The notes under the pieces are model-generated. The model searched no databases and was not told the origin of the DNA. It was given only the letters and a program-made list of their open reading frames with translations. From Chloroflexota bacterium (GTDB taxonomy: Bacteria; Chloroflexota; Anaerolineae; Aggregatilineales; Phototrophicaceae): a DNA stretch of 18,751 nucleotides. Positions 6,568 to 13,668 of the stretch are shown here, piece after piece. Positions within the stretch are counted from its first letter, which is position 1. The number at the start of each line of letters is the position of its first letter. The DNA is taken from contig QGUR01000050.1 in NCBI GenBank assembly GCA_003242205.1, forward strand, positions 1-18,751, given 5' to 3'. The position numbers were made by a program, and so were the translations under genes.

Positions 6568-7392
6568 ATGACCAAGAAGATTCTCTGCTGCCTGTCCGAG
6601 TGGGGTTACTGGGGCGAAGAACTCATTGGCCCATTGGACGTCATTAACGAGCATGGCTATGAAATCGACTTTATGACGCCAACCGGCCAGAAGCCGCACG
6701 CGTTGCCGCCGAGCATGGAGCCGGGCTTTTTTGACGTACCGCTGAACAAGGTGGTGACCGACGAATATTACGCGCGTCGCACGCGTGAAGTCGAAGAATC
6801 GGATTTGCTGGACAACCCCATCAGTCTGAAAGACTGGTTCCCCGAGCGGCCCTATTTCAATCATCCCAACTTCGGCCACGACTTGGAAAAGTACTATAAC
6901 GAGCGCGATAAGTGCTGGGAAGAACTGAAGAAGTACGACGCGTTGTTGCTTCCCGGCGGCAGCGGTCCGATGGTCGATATGGTGAATAACCAGCGGCTGC
7001 ACGATGTCATCCTTGGTTTTTATCACTGGGACAAGCTGATCGTCGCGGAATGCTACTGCGTGACCGCGCTGGCGTTTGCCCGCGACTGGACCGAGCGCAA
7101 GAGCATCATCTGGGGACGCCACGTCACCGGCCATGCGCTGGAATATGACTACAAGGATGGCACGGGCTTTATCAAGACCCCGCTCAACTTCGGCCCGCCG
7201 TTTTATCCTCTCGAGTACATCCTGCGCGATGCGGTTGGCCCCGACGGGCAGTATCACGGCGGCGTTGGCCGGACGCTCTCGACCATTCTGGACTATCCCT
7301 TCCTGACAGGGCGCTCGACCCAGGACTCGCGGCTGGTTGGCGAGTTGATGGTCGAAGTTCTGGAAAACGGTCTGCGCCGTTACGGCTGGTAA
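6568..7392 (+). CDS. Divergent DJ-1/PfpI (type 1 glutamine amidotransferase-like) protein
   Basis: Flavodoxin-like fold protein of 274 residues, longer than the usual 170-230. Family features are the N-terminal strand KKILCCLSEWGYWGEELIGPLDVI with a candidate acidic residue near Glu18, the LLLPGGSGPM loop (127-135) and a nucleophile-elbow-like VAECYCVTALAFA (159-171) with Cys162. The residue after the Cys is Tyr163, where PfpI and Hsp31 proteins have His, so protease or deglycase activity should not be assumed. An insert of about 60 residues (60-120), rich in acidic and aromatic residues, separates the halves. The C-terminus carries HVTGHALEYDYKDGTGF and a helix ending ENGLRRYGW. Start ATG 6568 has GAGGAGA (6559-6565). 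It heads the operon and is followed 33 nt later by the ThDP enzyme. Possible roles are a hydratase, isomerase, glyoxalase III-like or amidase step; function unproven. Confidence 0.8.
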   Translation: MTKKILCCLSEWGYWGEELIGPLDVINEHGYEIDFMTPTGQKPHALPPSMEPGFFDVPLNKVVTDEYYARRTREVEESDLLDNPISLKDWFPERPYFNHPNFGHDLEKYYNERDKCWEELKKYDALLLPGGSGPMVDMVNNQRLHDVILGFYHWDKLIVAECYCVTALAFARDWTERKSIIWGRHVTGHALEYDYKDGTGFIKTPLNFGPPFYPLEYILRDAVGPDGQYHGGVGRTLSTILDYPFLTGRSTQDSRLVGELMVEVLENGLRRYGW

Positions 7393-7425
7393 GCCGGTCA
7401 CCGTTACCGAGAAAGGTTGCTTAGT

Positions 7426-9111
7426 ATGCCGGGTAAACCGGGACGCTATGCCATAATCGAACAGTTTCTGGCCGACGGGATCCACTATATGTTTGGTAAC
7501 CCGGGAACGGTCGAGCAGGGTTTCCTGTACGCGCTGGAGGAGTACCCGGATTTTCACTACATCCTCTGCCTGCAGGAAACCATCGCGGTCGCCATGGCCG
7601 ATGGCTATGCGCGGGTGACCAAGAAACCGGCGGTCGTACAGTTGCATAGCGGCGTCGGTCTTGGCAATGGCATTGGCATGATCTATCAGGCGAAGCGCGG
7701 CGAAGCGCCGCTGGTCATAATCGCCAGCGAGGCCGGCCTGCGCTATGACGCCATGGACGCGCAGATGGCCGCCGATCTGGTGGCGATGGCCGAGCCTGTG
7801 ACGAAGTGGGCAACCCGTGTTGTCGATCCCGGATCGCTGCTTCGCGTGCTGCGCCGCGCCGTCAAGATTGCGTCCACGCCGCCGATGGGGCCGGTTTTCG
7901 TCTGCCTGCCGGCGGATGTTCTCGACGCGATCAACGACGAGCCTATCGTTCCGACCTCCATTCCGGCGACGAATACCATGCCGGTTGCCGAGGATATCGA
8001 GCGCGCGGCTGACCTGCTGGTCGGCGCTCAGCGCCCGATGATCATCATGGGCGATGGCGTGTCCTACAGCTTCGCTCAGGACGAACTGGCGCGGATGGCC
8101 GAGGTTCTGGGCGCGGAGGTCTGGGGCGCGAACTCGTCGGAAGTGAACCTGAGTTTCAAGCACCCGCTGTTCAAGGGCATGCTGGGGCATATGTTCGGCG
8201 CGTCCAGCAGCAAAATCACGACGCAGGCCGACGCGGTGCTGATCGTTGGCACCTACGTGTTCCCAGAGGTGTATCCGAACCTGCAGGGTGTTTTTGCGCC
8301 GGGCGCGAAGATCGTTCACGTCGATCTCAACGCCTACGAAATCGCCAAGAACTTCCCGGTTGACCTGGGGCTGGTCGCCAATCCGAAGCCGACGCTGGCG
8401 CTGCTTGCGGATGCCGTTGAGCGCAAGCAGACCGACGTCGACAAACAGGCCGCGCGCCAGCGGCTGGAGGCGAGCGCCAGAGCGAACCAGGAAGCGCTGG
8501 AGAAGCAGCTTGCCGCCGATGCCGAAGCGCGTGACAGCGTGCCGCTGCGGGCCTCACGCTTTATGGAAGAACTGGCGAAGCACGTGCCGGAAGACGTGAT
8601 TGTCTTCGACGAAGCGTTGACCGTTTCGCCGGATGTCACTCGCTATCTGCCGCCAACGTTGCCGGATCATTTCTTCCAGACGCGCGGCGGTTCGCTCGGC
8701 GTCGGCATTCCGGGGGCGCTGGGCATCAAGCTGGCCCGGCCTGACAAGACGGTGATTGGCTTCACCGGCGACGGCGGCAGCATGTATACCATTCAGGCGT
8801 TGTGGACGGCGGCTCGTTATAACATCCCGGCGAAGTTCGTCATCTGCAACAACCAGAGCTATATGCTGCTGAAGCTCAACATCATCCAATATTGGAGGGA
8901 TCAGATCAACGAGCCGATGCGGGACTTCCCGCAGAGCTTCGATCTGGATCGCCCGGTCGTGGATTTTGCAACGCTTTCACGATCCATGGGTGTGCCGGCC
9001 CTGTGCGTTGACCATCCCGATCAGGTCGAGGATGCCGTTCGTCAGATGATGGCGCATGACGGCCCGTTCCTGATCGATATGGTCATCAGTAACGCTGTAC
9101 CTGGGGTCTGA
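7426..9111 (+). CDS. ThDP-dependent enzyme, benzoylformate decarboxylase / acetolactate synthase superfamily
   Basis: Cytoplasmic thiamine-diphosphate enzyme of 561 residues with the usual Pyr, central and PP domains. The ThDP-activating glutamate is Glu51 (CLQETIAVAMADGYAR). The cofactor motif is GDG (448-450) with NN (475-476), 24 residues between. Two residues typical of benzoylformate decarboxylase-like enzymes are placed as expected: Thr28 in FGNPGT (Ser26 in BFD) and His74 in LHSGVGLGNGIG (His70 in BFD). I therefore favour 2-oxo acid decarboxylation or carboligation over acetolactate synthesis; no small regulatory subunit is nearby. The ATG at 7426 is preferred over an in-frame TTG at 7417 because GAGAAAGG (7409-7416) is well spaced from it. 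Being between the DJ-1 gene and the NTF2 genes makes it the likely carbon-carbon bond enzyme of the pathway. The natural substrate is unknown. Confidence 0.9.
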   Translation: MPGKPGRYAIIEQFLADGIHYMFGNPGTVEQGFLYALEEYPDFHYILCLQETIAVAMADGYARVTKKPAVVQLHSGVGLGNGIGMIYQAKRGEAPLVIIASEAGLRYDAMDAQMAADLVAMAEPVTKWATRVVDPGSLLRVLRRAVKIASTPPMGPVFVCLPADVLDAINDEPIVPTSIPATNTMPVAEDIERAADLLVGAQRPMIIMGDGVSYSFAQDELARMAEVLGAEVWGANSSEVNLSFKHPLFKGMLGHMFGASSSKITTQADAVLIVGTYVFPEVYPNLQGVFAPGAKIVHVDLNAYEIAKNFPVDLGLVANPKPTLALLADAVERKQTDVDKQAARQRLEASARANQEALEKQLAADAEARDSVPLRASRFMEELAKHVPEDVIVFDEALTVSPDVTRYLPPTLPDHFFQTRGGSLGVGIPGALGIKLARPDKTVIGFTGDGGSMYTIQALWTAARYNIPAKFVICNNQSYMLLKLNIIQYWRDQINEPMRDFPQSFDLDRPVVDFATLSRSMGVPALCVDHPDQVEDAVRQMMAHDGPFLIDMVISNAVPGV

Positions 9112-9155
9112 TTTGTCCGATGCGTTAGGCATTTGCCATATAGGGAGAGTTTATT

Positions 9156-9536
9156 TTGGCTGAAGGCGCAACGACCTACAAGTATAAGGACTTCTATGAT
9201 CGCCAACTGCAGTATCTGGCCGATCAGGATGTCGACGGGCTGATCGACAATCACTACACGGAAGACGCCGAATTGCTGGGCTTCAACGTCCATGAAATCG
9301 GTCACGAGGCGTTGAAAAGGCACTTCCGCGAATATCTGCAGCATCTCGGCTACATCAAGCTGATCTCGACCGATCAGTACGTCGAGGGCCAGAATTCGAT
9401 TCTCTTTGAAGCGACGGTGGAAACCGCCGGCGGAATCGCGCGTGTCTATGACGTATTTATCTTCCGGGGCGACAAGCTTTCACATCATTTCACCGGCCTT
9501 CTGGGCTTCACGCCGCACCAGCAGGCGAATGCCTAA
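9156..9536 (+). CDS. NTF2/SnoaL-fold protein 1
   Basis: Small single-domain cone-fold protein of 126 residues. The pattern is typical: an N-terminal helix pair (YKDFYDRQLQYLADQDVDGLIDNHYTEDAELLGF), a central helix (HEALKRHFREYLQHLG), then strands including NSILFEATVETAGGIARVYDVFIFRGDKLSHHF. TTG at 9156 is the start, chosen because AGGGAGAG (9141-9148) lies 7 nt upstream and no ATG fits. A His pair (SHHF) and several acidic residues line the C-terminal sheet, which is where ketosteroid-isomerase-like enzymes carry catalytic groups. It follows the ThDP gene by 44 nt, so co-transcription is likely. Possible activities are isomerase, dehydratase or cyclase; non-enzymatic ligand binding is equally possible. 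Confidence 0.78.
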   Translation: MAEGATTYKYKDFYDRQLQYLADQDVDGLIDNHYTEDAELLGFNVHEIGHEALKRHFREYLQHLGYIKLISTDQYVEGQNSILFEATVETAGGIARVYDVFIFRGDKLSHHFTGLLGFTPHQQANA

Positions 9537-9579
9537 ACGGTAAAGCGACAGAAAGAATCCGGCCTCGGTTGGAAATGAG

Positions 9580-9598
9580 GGCCCGGCTCGTTCGGGCC
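9580..9598 (+). terminator. Weak stem-loop after NTF2 gene 1
   Basis: GGCCCG 9580-9585 pairs with CGGGCC 9593-9598 around a 7-nt loop, within the 144-nt gap between the first two NTF2 genes. Only scattered T follow (CTTCATCTTATTT), so it is at most a partial terminator or a processing hairpin. An alternative pairing GGCCTC 9561-9566 with GAGG-CC nearby competes with it. Confidence 0.3.
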
Positions 9599-9680
9599 AG
9601 GGCCTTCATCTTATTTGCGGCCTAGCGCGCCGGTAGCCGTTCCAGTTTGATGTGCCGGAGCGCATGACAGGAGATGAGAC

Positions 9681-10124
9681 GTGGCAGCACCATTAACTGA
9701 AGCTGAAGTGAGGGATCTGGTTAACGACTGGTACGAGAAGCTGGACACGCACGTGCCGATGGTCGACATTTTGCCGTTGCTGCCCACCGACGGGCTGCTG
9801 CAGAAATGGCCGGAGGTCACCGCGAAGTCGCTGGCTGACTTTGAGGAGTGGTACCAGCGCGTCATTCGTACCTTTTTTGACGAAGTACACACCTTGCGCG
9901 AACTGAACATCAGCATTCGTCCCGGTGGCGATGTGGCGGACATCAAGCTGATCGTCTACTGGGAAGCCAGTGTGTGGAAACCGGGCGACCGCAATAGCCA
10001 GCGCATCATGATGGATGCCTATCAGACCTGGGAAGTTGTTCGTTCTCCGCAGACCGGTAAGCCGGTCATCAAAACGATCATCGTCGATCAGATCGTGCCA
10101 AAAGAGGGTTCTGCGTCGCTATAG
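9681..10124 (+). CDS. NTF2/SnoaL-fold protein 2
   Basis: Small protein of 147 residues with a GTG start at 9681, supported by AGGAGA (about 9668-9673). Its layout is that of SnoaL-like proteins: helix EAEVRDLVNDWYEKLDTHVP, the segment DILPLLPTDGLLQKWPE, helix SLADFEEWYQRVIRTFFDEVHTL, then strands LNISIR, ADIKLIVYWEASVW, QTWEVVRSP and KPVIKTIIVDQIVP. Conserved aromatic and acidic positions (Trp17, Tyr18, Asp22, His24) sit where related proteins place pocket residues. It is the longest of the five NTF2-fold proteins here and not closely similar to its neighbours, so it probably has its own ligand. Its catalytic role, if any, is unknown. Confidence 0.75.
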   Translation: MAAPLTEAEVRDLVNDWYEKLDTHVPMVDILPLLPTDGLLQKWPEVTAKSLADFEEWYQRVIRTFFDEVHTLRELNISIRPGGDVADIKLIVYWEASVWKPGDRNSQRIMMDAYQTWEVVRSPQTGKPVIKTIIVDQIVPKEGSASL

Positions 10125-10207
10125 CTATCAGGCAGGCGGTTCTGGCGGGCAGCACCGCGTCCTCTTCGCAGATTCGCTTTTTCGTAGCCAATGTGGAGAC
10201 AACGGTC

Positions 10208-10636
10208 ATGGCAAACACGGACCTCGTTCTACGCATGTATGATCTGTTCTCGAAAGGCGATATGGAAACGATCAAGCGGGAGTTGTTTCATCCGGACATG
10301 ACCTGGAACATGCCAGGGCATCACCCGCTGTCGGGCAAGATGGAGGGTGTGGATGCGGTAATCGCGTTTTTCACCGCGCTGTTCCAGGCCGGCATCAGGG
10401 TGGACAACGTGCATTTCGGCGAGCTGGATGATGGCACTGTCGTCGAAAAGCACATGGGCCACGGGACAGTCGATGGCCAGGAATATCTGTTCCCGACCTG
10501 CACAACCTACGGCATCAAGGATGGCAAGATCTATGAGGTGCAGGTGCATACCGCCGACCAGCATAGTGTTGATCGTTACATGTGGGCGAAATTCAAGCTG
10601 AAGGGTATTCCGGCCCGTCTTGAAGGCAACTACTAG
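10208..10636 (+). CDS. NTF2/SnoaL-fold protein 3 (PGHHPLSG paralog)
   Basis: Small protein of 142 residues. The ATG at 10208 is chosen over an in-frame GTG at 10193 because GGAG inside that GTG region lies 9-10 nt upstream of the ATG. It begins with the SnoaL-like helix TDLVLRMYDLFSKGDMETIKREL, then MTWNMPGHHPLSG (31-43), a helix GVDAVIAFFTALFQAGI and strands VDNVHFGELDDGTVVEKHMGHG and TCTTYGIKDGKIYEVQVHT. The motif W-x2-PGHxPLSG is shared with the next gene product, 17 nt downstream, indicating duplication and divergence. Several His line the pocket (His37, His38, and His near 81-84), suggesting acid-base chemistry or metal-free isomerisation. Substrate unknown. Confidence 0.78.
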   Translation: MANTDLVLRMYDLFSKGDMETIKRELFHPDMTWNMPGHHPLSGKMEGVDAVIAFFTALFQAGIRVDNVHFGELDDGTVVEKHMGHGTVDGQEYLFPTCTTYGIKDGKIYEVQVHTADQHSVDRYMWAKFKLKGIPARLEGNY

Positions 10637-10653
10637 GCCAGGGAGGCGCGCAA

Positions 10654-11067
10654 ATGGCACATGTGACCCCTGAGCTGGTCCAGAAAGCCTATGAGGCGCT
10701 GGCCAGTATGGATCCCGCTGAAATCGAAAAGTACTGGGCCGAAGACATGACGTGGCTGGTGCCCGGCCACAACCCGCTGTCGGGCTGGTATCACGGCAGG
10801 CAGGCTTTCATCGACTTCATGAAGCGCGTTGGCGAACTGTCCGGCGGCAGCTTCAACATGGAAACCATCACCGTCATGTGCAACGACGAGTACTCGTGTG
10901 ACGTGACGCACAACAAGGGCAGCCGGGCCGGCGCACCGGACATCACGTTGGATATCGAAGTCGCGCACGTCCTGCGCTGGCGGGATGGCAAGGTCATCTC
11001 CGGCAAGGGAGCCATTTTTGGAGATGGCACCGACCAGTACGATCATTTCTGGTCGGCCAGGGTTTGA
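10654..11067 (+). CDS. NTF2/SnoaL-fold protein 4 (PGHNPLSG paralog)
   Basis: Small protein of 137 residues, starting at ATG 10654 with AGGGAGG just upstream and only 17 nt after gene 3, so the two are surely co-transcribed. Motif MTWLVPGHNPLSG (32-44) aligns with the same motif in protein 3. It is followed by HGRQAFIDFMKRVGEL, strand FNMETITVMCNDEYSCDVTHNKG and a C-terminal LRWRDGKVISGKGAIFGDGTDQYDHFW. In SnoaL-like polyketide cyclases and ketosteroid isomerase relatives the last strand carries Asp/His near this place; here Asp and His appear in DQYDHFW. The two paralogs may form a heterodimer or act on successive intermediates. That is inference. Confidence 0.78.
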   Translation: MAHVTPELVQKAYEALASMDPAEIEKYWAEDMTWLVPGHNPLSGWYHGRQAFIDFMKRVGELSGGSFNMETITVMCNDEYSCDVTHNKGSRAGAPDITLDIEVAHVLRWRDGKVISGKGAIFGDGTDQYDHFWSARV

Positions 11068-11081
11068 CGCGCTTATGCAAC

Positions 11082-11144
11082 AGGCTGGCTGGTGGCAGGC
11101 GTCTCGCAGTTTTGCGAACGCGCCTGCCCTGGCCGTTCCAGCCT
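11082..11144 (+). other. Nested 63-nt stem-loop between NTF2 gene 4 and the tautomerase gene
   Basis: Three stems nest around a GTTT loop: AGGCTGG 11082-11088 with CCAGCCT 11138-11144, GGCAGGCG 11094-11101 with CGCCTGCC 11121-11128, and TCGCA 11104-11108 with TGCGA 11113-11117. No T tract follows, so an intrinsic terminator is unlikely. It starts 15 nt after the NTF2 stop and ends 81 nt before the next ATG. It may protect the upstream mRNA from 3' decay or act as a regulator. Confidence 0.55.
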
Positions 11145-11210
11145 TCCGTTACGTCCCGCCTCTTATGACGGAAGTGACGGCTAGCGCCACTCGGCAGTGA
11201 TTTAACGATT

Positions 11211-11225
11211 TGAAGGATTCCTTCA
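11211..11225 (+). promoter_or_regulatory. Palindrome over the tautomerase ribosome-binding site
   Basis: TGAAGGATTCCTTCA is a perfect inverted repeat around one base and ends directly before ATG 11226. AAGGA within it is the only plausible Shine-Dalgarno. As RNA, TGAAG and CTTCA could pair around a 5-nt loop and hide the site. It could equally be a protein operator or chance. Confidence 0.35.
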
Positions 11226-11546
11226 ATGCCGGTGATTACCGTTCAATTTATCAGGGACGTTGTGGCGACGCTGGAACAGAAACGCGACCCTGTTACCCGC
11301 CCGGTGAGCACGGTTGCCGGTATCGCCGGTGGGGCGACTCGCTCGTTTGCCTGTTGCCTGATCGATGAACCCGGACAACTGGAGTGTATCGCTGGCGTGC
11401 CGCCGACGGATTTGCTCTGCCTGACCAGCGAGAAACGTGCGGATGTTACCCGGCGTTTGCATGAACTGGTGCGCTCCGCTATCGCGCAAATGCGGCAGGG
11501 CCGCGACCGGAACGCCAATGCCATGCGGCGCAGCGTGGTGACTTAA
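11226..11546 (+). CDS. 4-oxalocrotonate tautomerase-like protein
   Basis: 106-residue protein of the tautomerase/MIF superfamily. After Met removal it begins with Pro (PVITVQFIRDVV), the catalytic base of this family. A helix TLEQKRDPVTRPVSTVAGIAGG, a strand with CCLIDEPGQLECIAGVPPTDL and a second helix RADVTRRLHELVRSAIAQMRQG follow. The ID-E motif region is typical (IIDE-x-x-x-x-WGI in relatives), but the usual WGIGG is reduced to CIAGV and Pro residues interrupt the first helix, so it is diverged or decaying. Tautomerases convert enol to keto acids or add water to unsaturated acids, which would suit the ThDP enzyme and the NTF2 proteins. The protein is longer than 62-residue 4-OT, with an extra basic tail (RNANAMRRSVVT). 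Family call fair, substrate unknown. Confidence 0.65.
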   Translation: MPVITVQFIRDVVATLEQKRDPVTRPVSTVAGIAGGATRSFACCLIDEPGQLECIAGVPPTDLLCLTSEKRADVTRRLHELVRSAIAQMRQGRDRNANAMRRSVVT

Positions 11547-11566
11547 TAACAGGTCGGCAGCACAAC

Positions 11567-11601
11567 AGGCGCGAACGCACGATGAGGCGGCGCGCCTTTT
11601 T
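11567..11601 (+). terminator. Rho-independent terminator inside the cluster
   Basis: AGGCGCG 11567-11573 pairs with CGCGCCT 11591-11597 around a 17-nt loop and runs directly into TTTTT (11597-11601). A tighter alternative, AGGCG-GCG-CGCCT (about 11585-11597), uses the same T run. It follows the tautomerase stop by 20 nt and precedes the fifth NTF2 gene, so the cluster probably has at least two transcription segments or leaky read-through here. Confidence 0.55.
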
Positions 11602-11665
11602 GTCGGACGTTCCTTTCCATGCGAAATCAGCTTAATTCACAGGCAGCATAAAAGGATAGGAGTAC

Positions 11666-12049
11666 ATGAACAACCGCGAAATCATCGAAGCGTATTACCG
11701 GTATGCCAATGCAGGCGATTGGATGGCCTGGTGCGACCTGTTCGCGGAAGACCAGGTGATGGACGAGCAGCTTGCCGGTCATATTGAAGGGTTGTCCACG
11801 CTGCGCGAGATGATGAAGGGCATGGGCGAAAACTATAAGGTGTTCCAGAACGTGCCCAAACACATCCTGATCGATGGCGATCAGGGGGCGGTCGTCTCGC
11901 ATATTTCGGCGCGCGCCATGAAATATCCCGACGAGCCGATTGAGGCCGATGTCATGAATTACTTCCGCTTCAAGGATGGCAAGATCGTCTACATGGCGAA
12001 CTTCCATGACTCGAAGCCGTTTGAGCCGTTCCTCCGTCAATTCAGCTAA
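11666..12049 (+). CDS. NTF2/SnoaL-fold protein 5
   Basis: 127-residue small protein with start ATG 11666 and SD TAGGAG (11656-11661). The NTF2-like pattern is a helix NREIIEAYYRYANAGDWMAWCDLFAEDQVMDEQLAG, HIEGLSTLREMMKGMGENYKVFQNVPKHILI, a strand GAVVSHISARAMKYPDEPIEADVMNYFRFKDGKIVYMANFHD and a short tail. The C-terminal FKDGKIVYMANFHDSKPF is the classic SnoaL-like signature (F-x-DGKI-x-x-x-x-x-x-x-D). It lies downstream of the terminator at 11601 and 22 nt upstream of the GMC oxidoreductase gene, so these two are likely expressed together; it may act on the GMC product. It differs in sequence from the four upstream members and lacks the PGHxPLSG motif. Confidence 0.8.
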   Translation: MNNREIIEAYYRYANAGDWMAWCDLFAEDQVMDEQLAGHIEGLSTLREMMKGMGENYKVFQNVPKHILIDGDQGAVVSHISARAMKYPDEPIEADVMNYFRFKDGKIVYMANFHDSKPFEPFLRQFS

Positions 12050-12071
12050 CGGCATTCAGGAATAGGACACC

Positions 12072-13607
12072 ATGGCAAATTATGACTTCATCGTGGTCGG
12101 GGCCGGCGCAGGCGGCGCGGTAGTCGCCAACCGCTTGAGCGAAAATCTCGACGTAAAAGTGCTCTTGCTGGAGGCGGGGCCGGGACAGCTACCCGAGGCG
12201 GTGCGTATCCCGGCGGCATGGCCGACCCTCTGGCACACGGATCTTGACTGGAATTACGACAGCGTGCCCCAGCCGGGGTTGAATGGGCGCGAAGTATTCG
12301 AGCCGCGTGGCAAAGGTCTTGGCGGGTCGAGCAACTTCTACATCATGATGCACATTCGCGGGCATCCGTCGGACTATGACACGTGGGCCTATATCGGCGC
12401 GCCGGGGTGGTCCTACGAAGATGTGAATCCCTACTTCCAGAAACTGGAAGATCAGGAAGACGACACCAGCCCGTGGGCCGGTCATGGCGGCATGATCAGC
12501 CTCATCAACGCCAAGAACCACAACCCGAACCCGACATCGGCTACCTTCATCGATGCGGCTGTTGAGTTGGGCTACGAGCGTACCGAGGACTTCAACGGCC
12601 CGAACATGCTTGGCGCGGGCTGGCATCATCTCAACATCAAGGATGGCAAGCGCCATGGTGCGAACGAAGCCTATCTGGAGCCGATCATTGGGAAGCGCCC
12701 GAACCTGACCGTCCTCACCAACTCGATGGCGACAAGACTGCTATTCCGCGGCAAGAAAGTTACGGGCGTGGAGTATCGCAACGGTCGCCGCAAGGAAAAG
12801 GCTTATGCCGGTAAGGAAGTCATCGTCTGTGCAGGCGCGATCGAGTCGCCGAAGCTGTTGATGCTTTCCGGCATCGGCAACGCCGAGCATCTGCAACAGC
12901 ATGGGATCGAGGTGAAGGTCGATCTGCCCGGCGTCGGCGAGAACTTCCATAACCATGTGCTGACAGGTCTCATCTACGAAACGAAAAGACCTGTGCCACC
13001 GCCCAACCTGAACATGTCCGAATCGGCGCTGTTCTGCAAGTCGGATTCCGGTTGGATGGGGCCTGACATTCAGATGGCCTTCGTGCATGTGCCGTTCGAC
13101 ATCATCATCGGCCAGAAGAACCCGAACGCGGTCAGCATTCTTCCCGGCGTCGTGCGTCCCATGTCGCGCGGGTGGATTCGTCTCGCAAGCAGCGATCCGA
13201 CCGCCAAGCCGCTCATCAACGCCAATTACCTCGGCGTCGAGTCGGACGTGGATCGGCTGGTGTGGGCGGTCAAGCTGGGCCGCGAACTCTTCAACACCAA
13301 GGCTTTCTCCGAATGGACAACCGGCAAGGAGTTGCTGCCCGGGCCGAGCGTCAAGACCGACAAGCAACTGCGCGAGTTTGTTAAGAAGCGCTCGGACTCG
13401 TACCACCATCAGGCCGGCTCCTGCAAGATGGGTTCCGACGCGATGTCGGTGGTGGATCCCGAATGCCGCGTCTATGGCGTCGAAGGCCTGCGTATTGCCG
13501 ACGCCAGTATCTTCCCGTTTGTGCCTTCGGGTAACTGCCATGCCGGTATTCTCATGATCGGCGAAAAAGTATCCGATCTGATCAAGCAGGCGCACGGCCT
13601 GCAGTAA
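12072..13607 (+). CDS. GMC-family FAD-dependent oxidoreductase
   Basis: 511-residue flavoenzyme of the glucose-methanol-choline oxidoreductase family, oxidising an alcohol or sugar hydroxyl with O2 or an electron carrier. Visible features are the FAD dinucleotide motif GAGAGG (10-15) with LLLEAGP (31-37), GMC signature 1 (GKGLGGSSNFYIMMHIRGHPSDYD, 80-103), signature 2 (GAIESPKLLMLSGIG, 255-269) and PGVGENFHNH (286-295). The active-site pair is His446 in YHHQAGSCKMG and His490 in SGNCHAGILMIGEK; many GMC dehydrogenases have Asn in the second place, so this resembles the His/His pairing of glucose oxidase. No signal peptide or Tat motif is seen, so it is cytoplasmic and probably not an extracellular lignocellulose oxidase. 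Start ATG 12072 has a modest AGGAATAGG upstream. It is likely the first oxidative step of the pathway; substrate unknown. Confidence 0.93.
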   Translation: MANYDFIVVGAGAGGAVVANRLSENLDVKVLLLEAGPGQLPEAVRIPAAWPTLWHTDLDWNYDSVPQPGLNGREVFEPRGKGLGGSSNFYIMMHIRGHPSDYDTWAYIGAPGWSYEDVNPYFQKLEDQEDDTSPWAGHGGMISLINAKNHNPNPTSATFIDAAVELGYERTEDFNGPNMLGAGWHHLNIKDGKRHGANEAYLEPIIGKRPNLTVLTNSMATRLLFRGKKVTGVEYRNGRRKEKAYAGKEVIVCAGAIESPKLLMLSGIGNAEHLQQHGIEVKVDLPGVGENFHNHVLTGLIYETKRPVPPPNLNMSESALFCKSDSGWMGPDIQMAFVHVPFDIIIGQKNPNAVSILPGVVRPMSRGWIRLASSDPTAKPLINANYLGVESDVDRLVWAVKLGRELFNTKAFSEWTTGKELLPGPSVKTDKQLREFVKKRSDSYHHQAGSCKMGSDAMSVVDPECRVYGVEGLRIADASIFPFVPSGNCHAGILMIGEKVSDLIKQAHGLQ

Positions 13608-13620
13608 TGCACGCGCGTAC

Positions 13621-13647
13621 AGCGGGGGCGTGATCGGCGTCCCCGCT
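13621..13647 (+). other. Stem-loop between the GMC and second DJ-1 genes
   Basis: AGCGGGGGCG 13621-13630 pairs with CGTCCCCGCT 13638-13647 (9 Watson-Crick pairs and one G-U) around a 7-nt loop. It is followed by TCGCTAACC, not T-rich. It may stabilise the GMC message or reduce downstream expression; it is unlikely to be an intrinsic terminator. Confidence 0.5.
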
Positions 13648-13668
13648 TCGCTAACCGGGGAAATATCC

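Noticed and set aside
6553..8319. Long open frame on the - strand (588 codons) across the DJ-1 and ThDP genes
   Set aside because: The opposite strand encodes well-recognised proteins with catalytic motifs and Shine-Dalgarno sites; this frame has His/Arg-rich composition typical of antisense reading in GC-rich DNA and no family motif.
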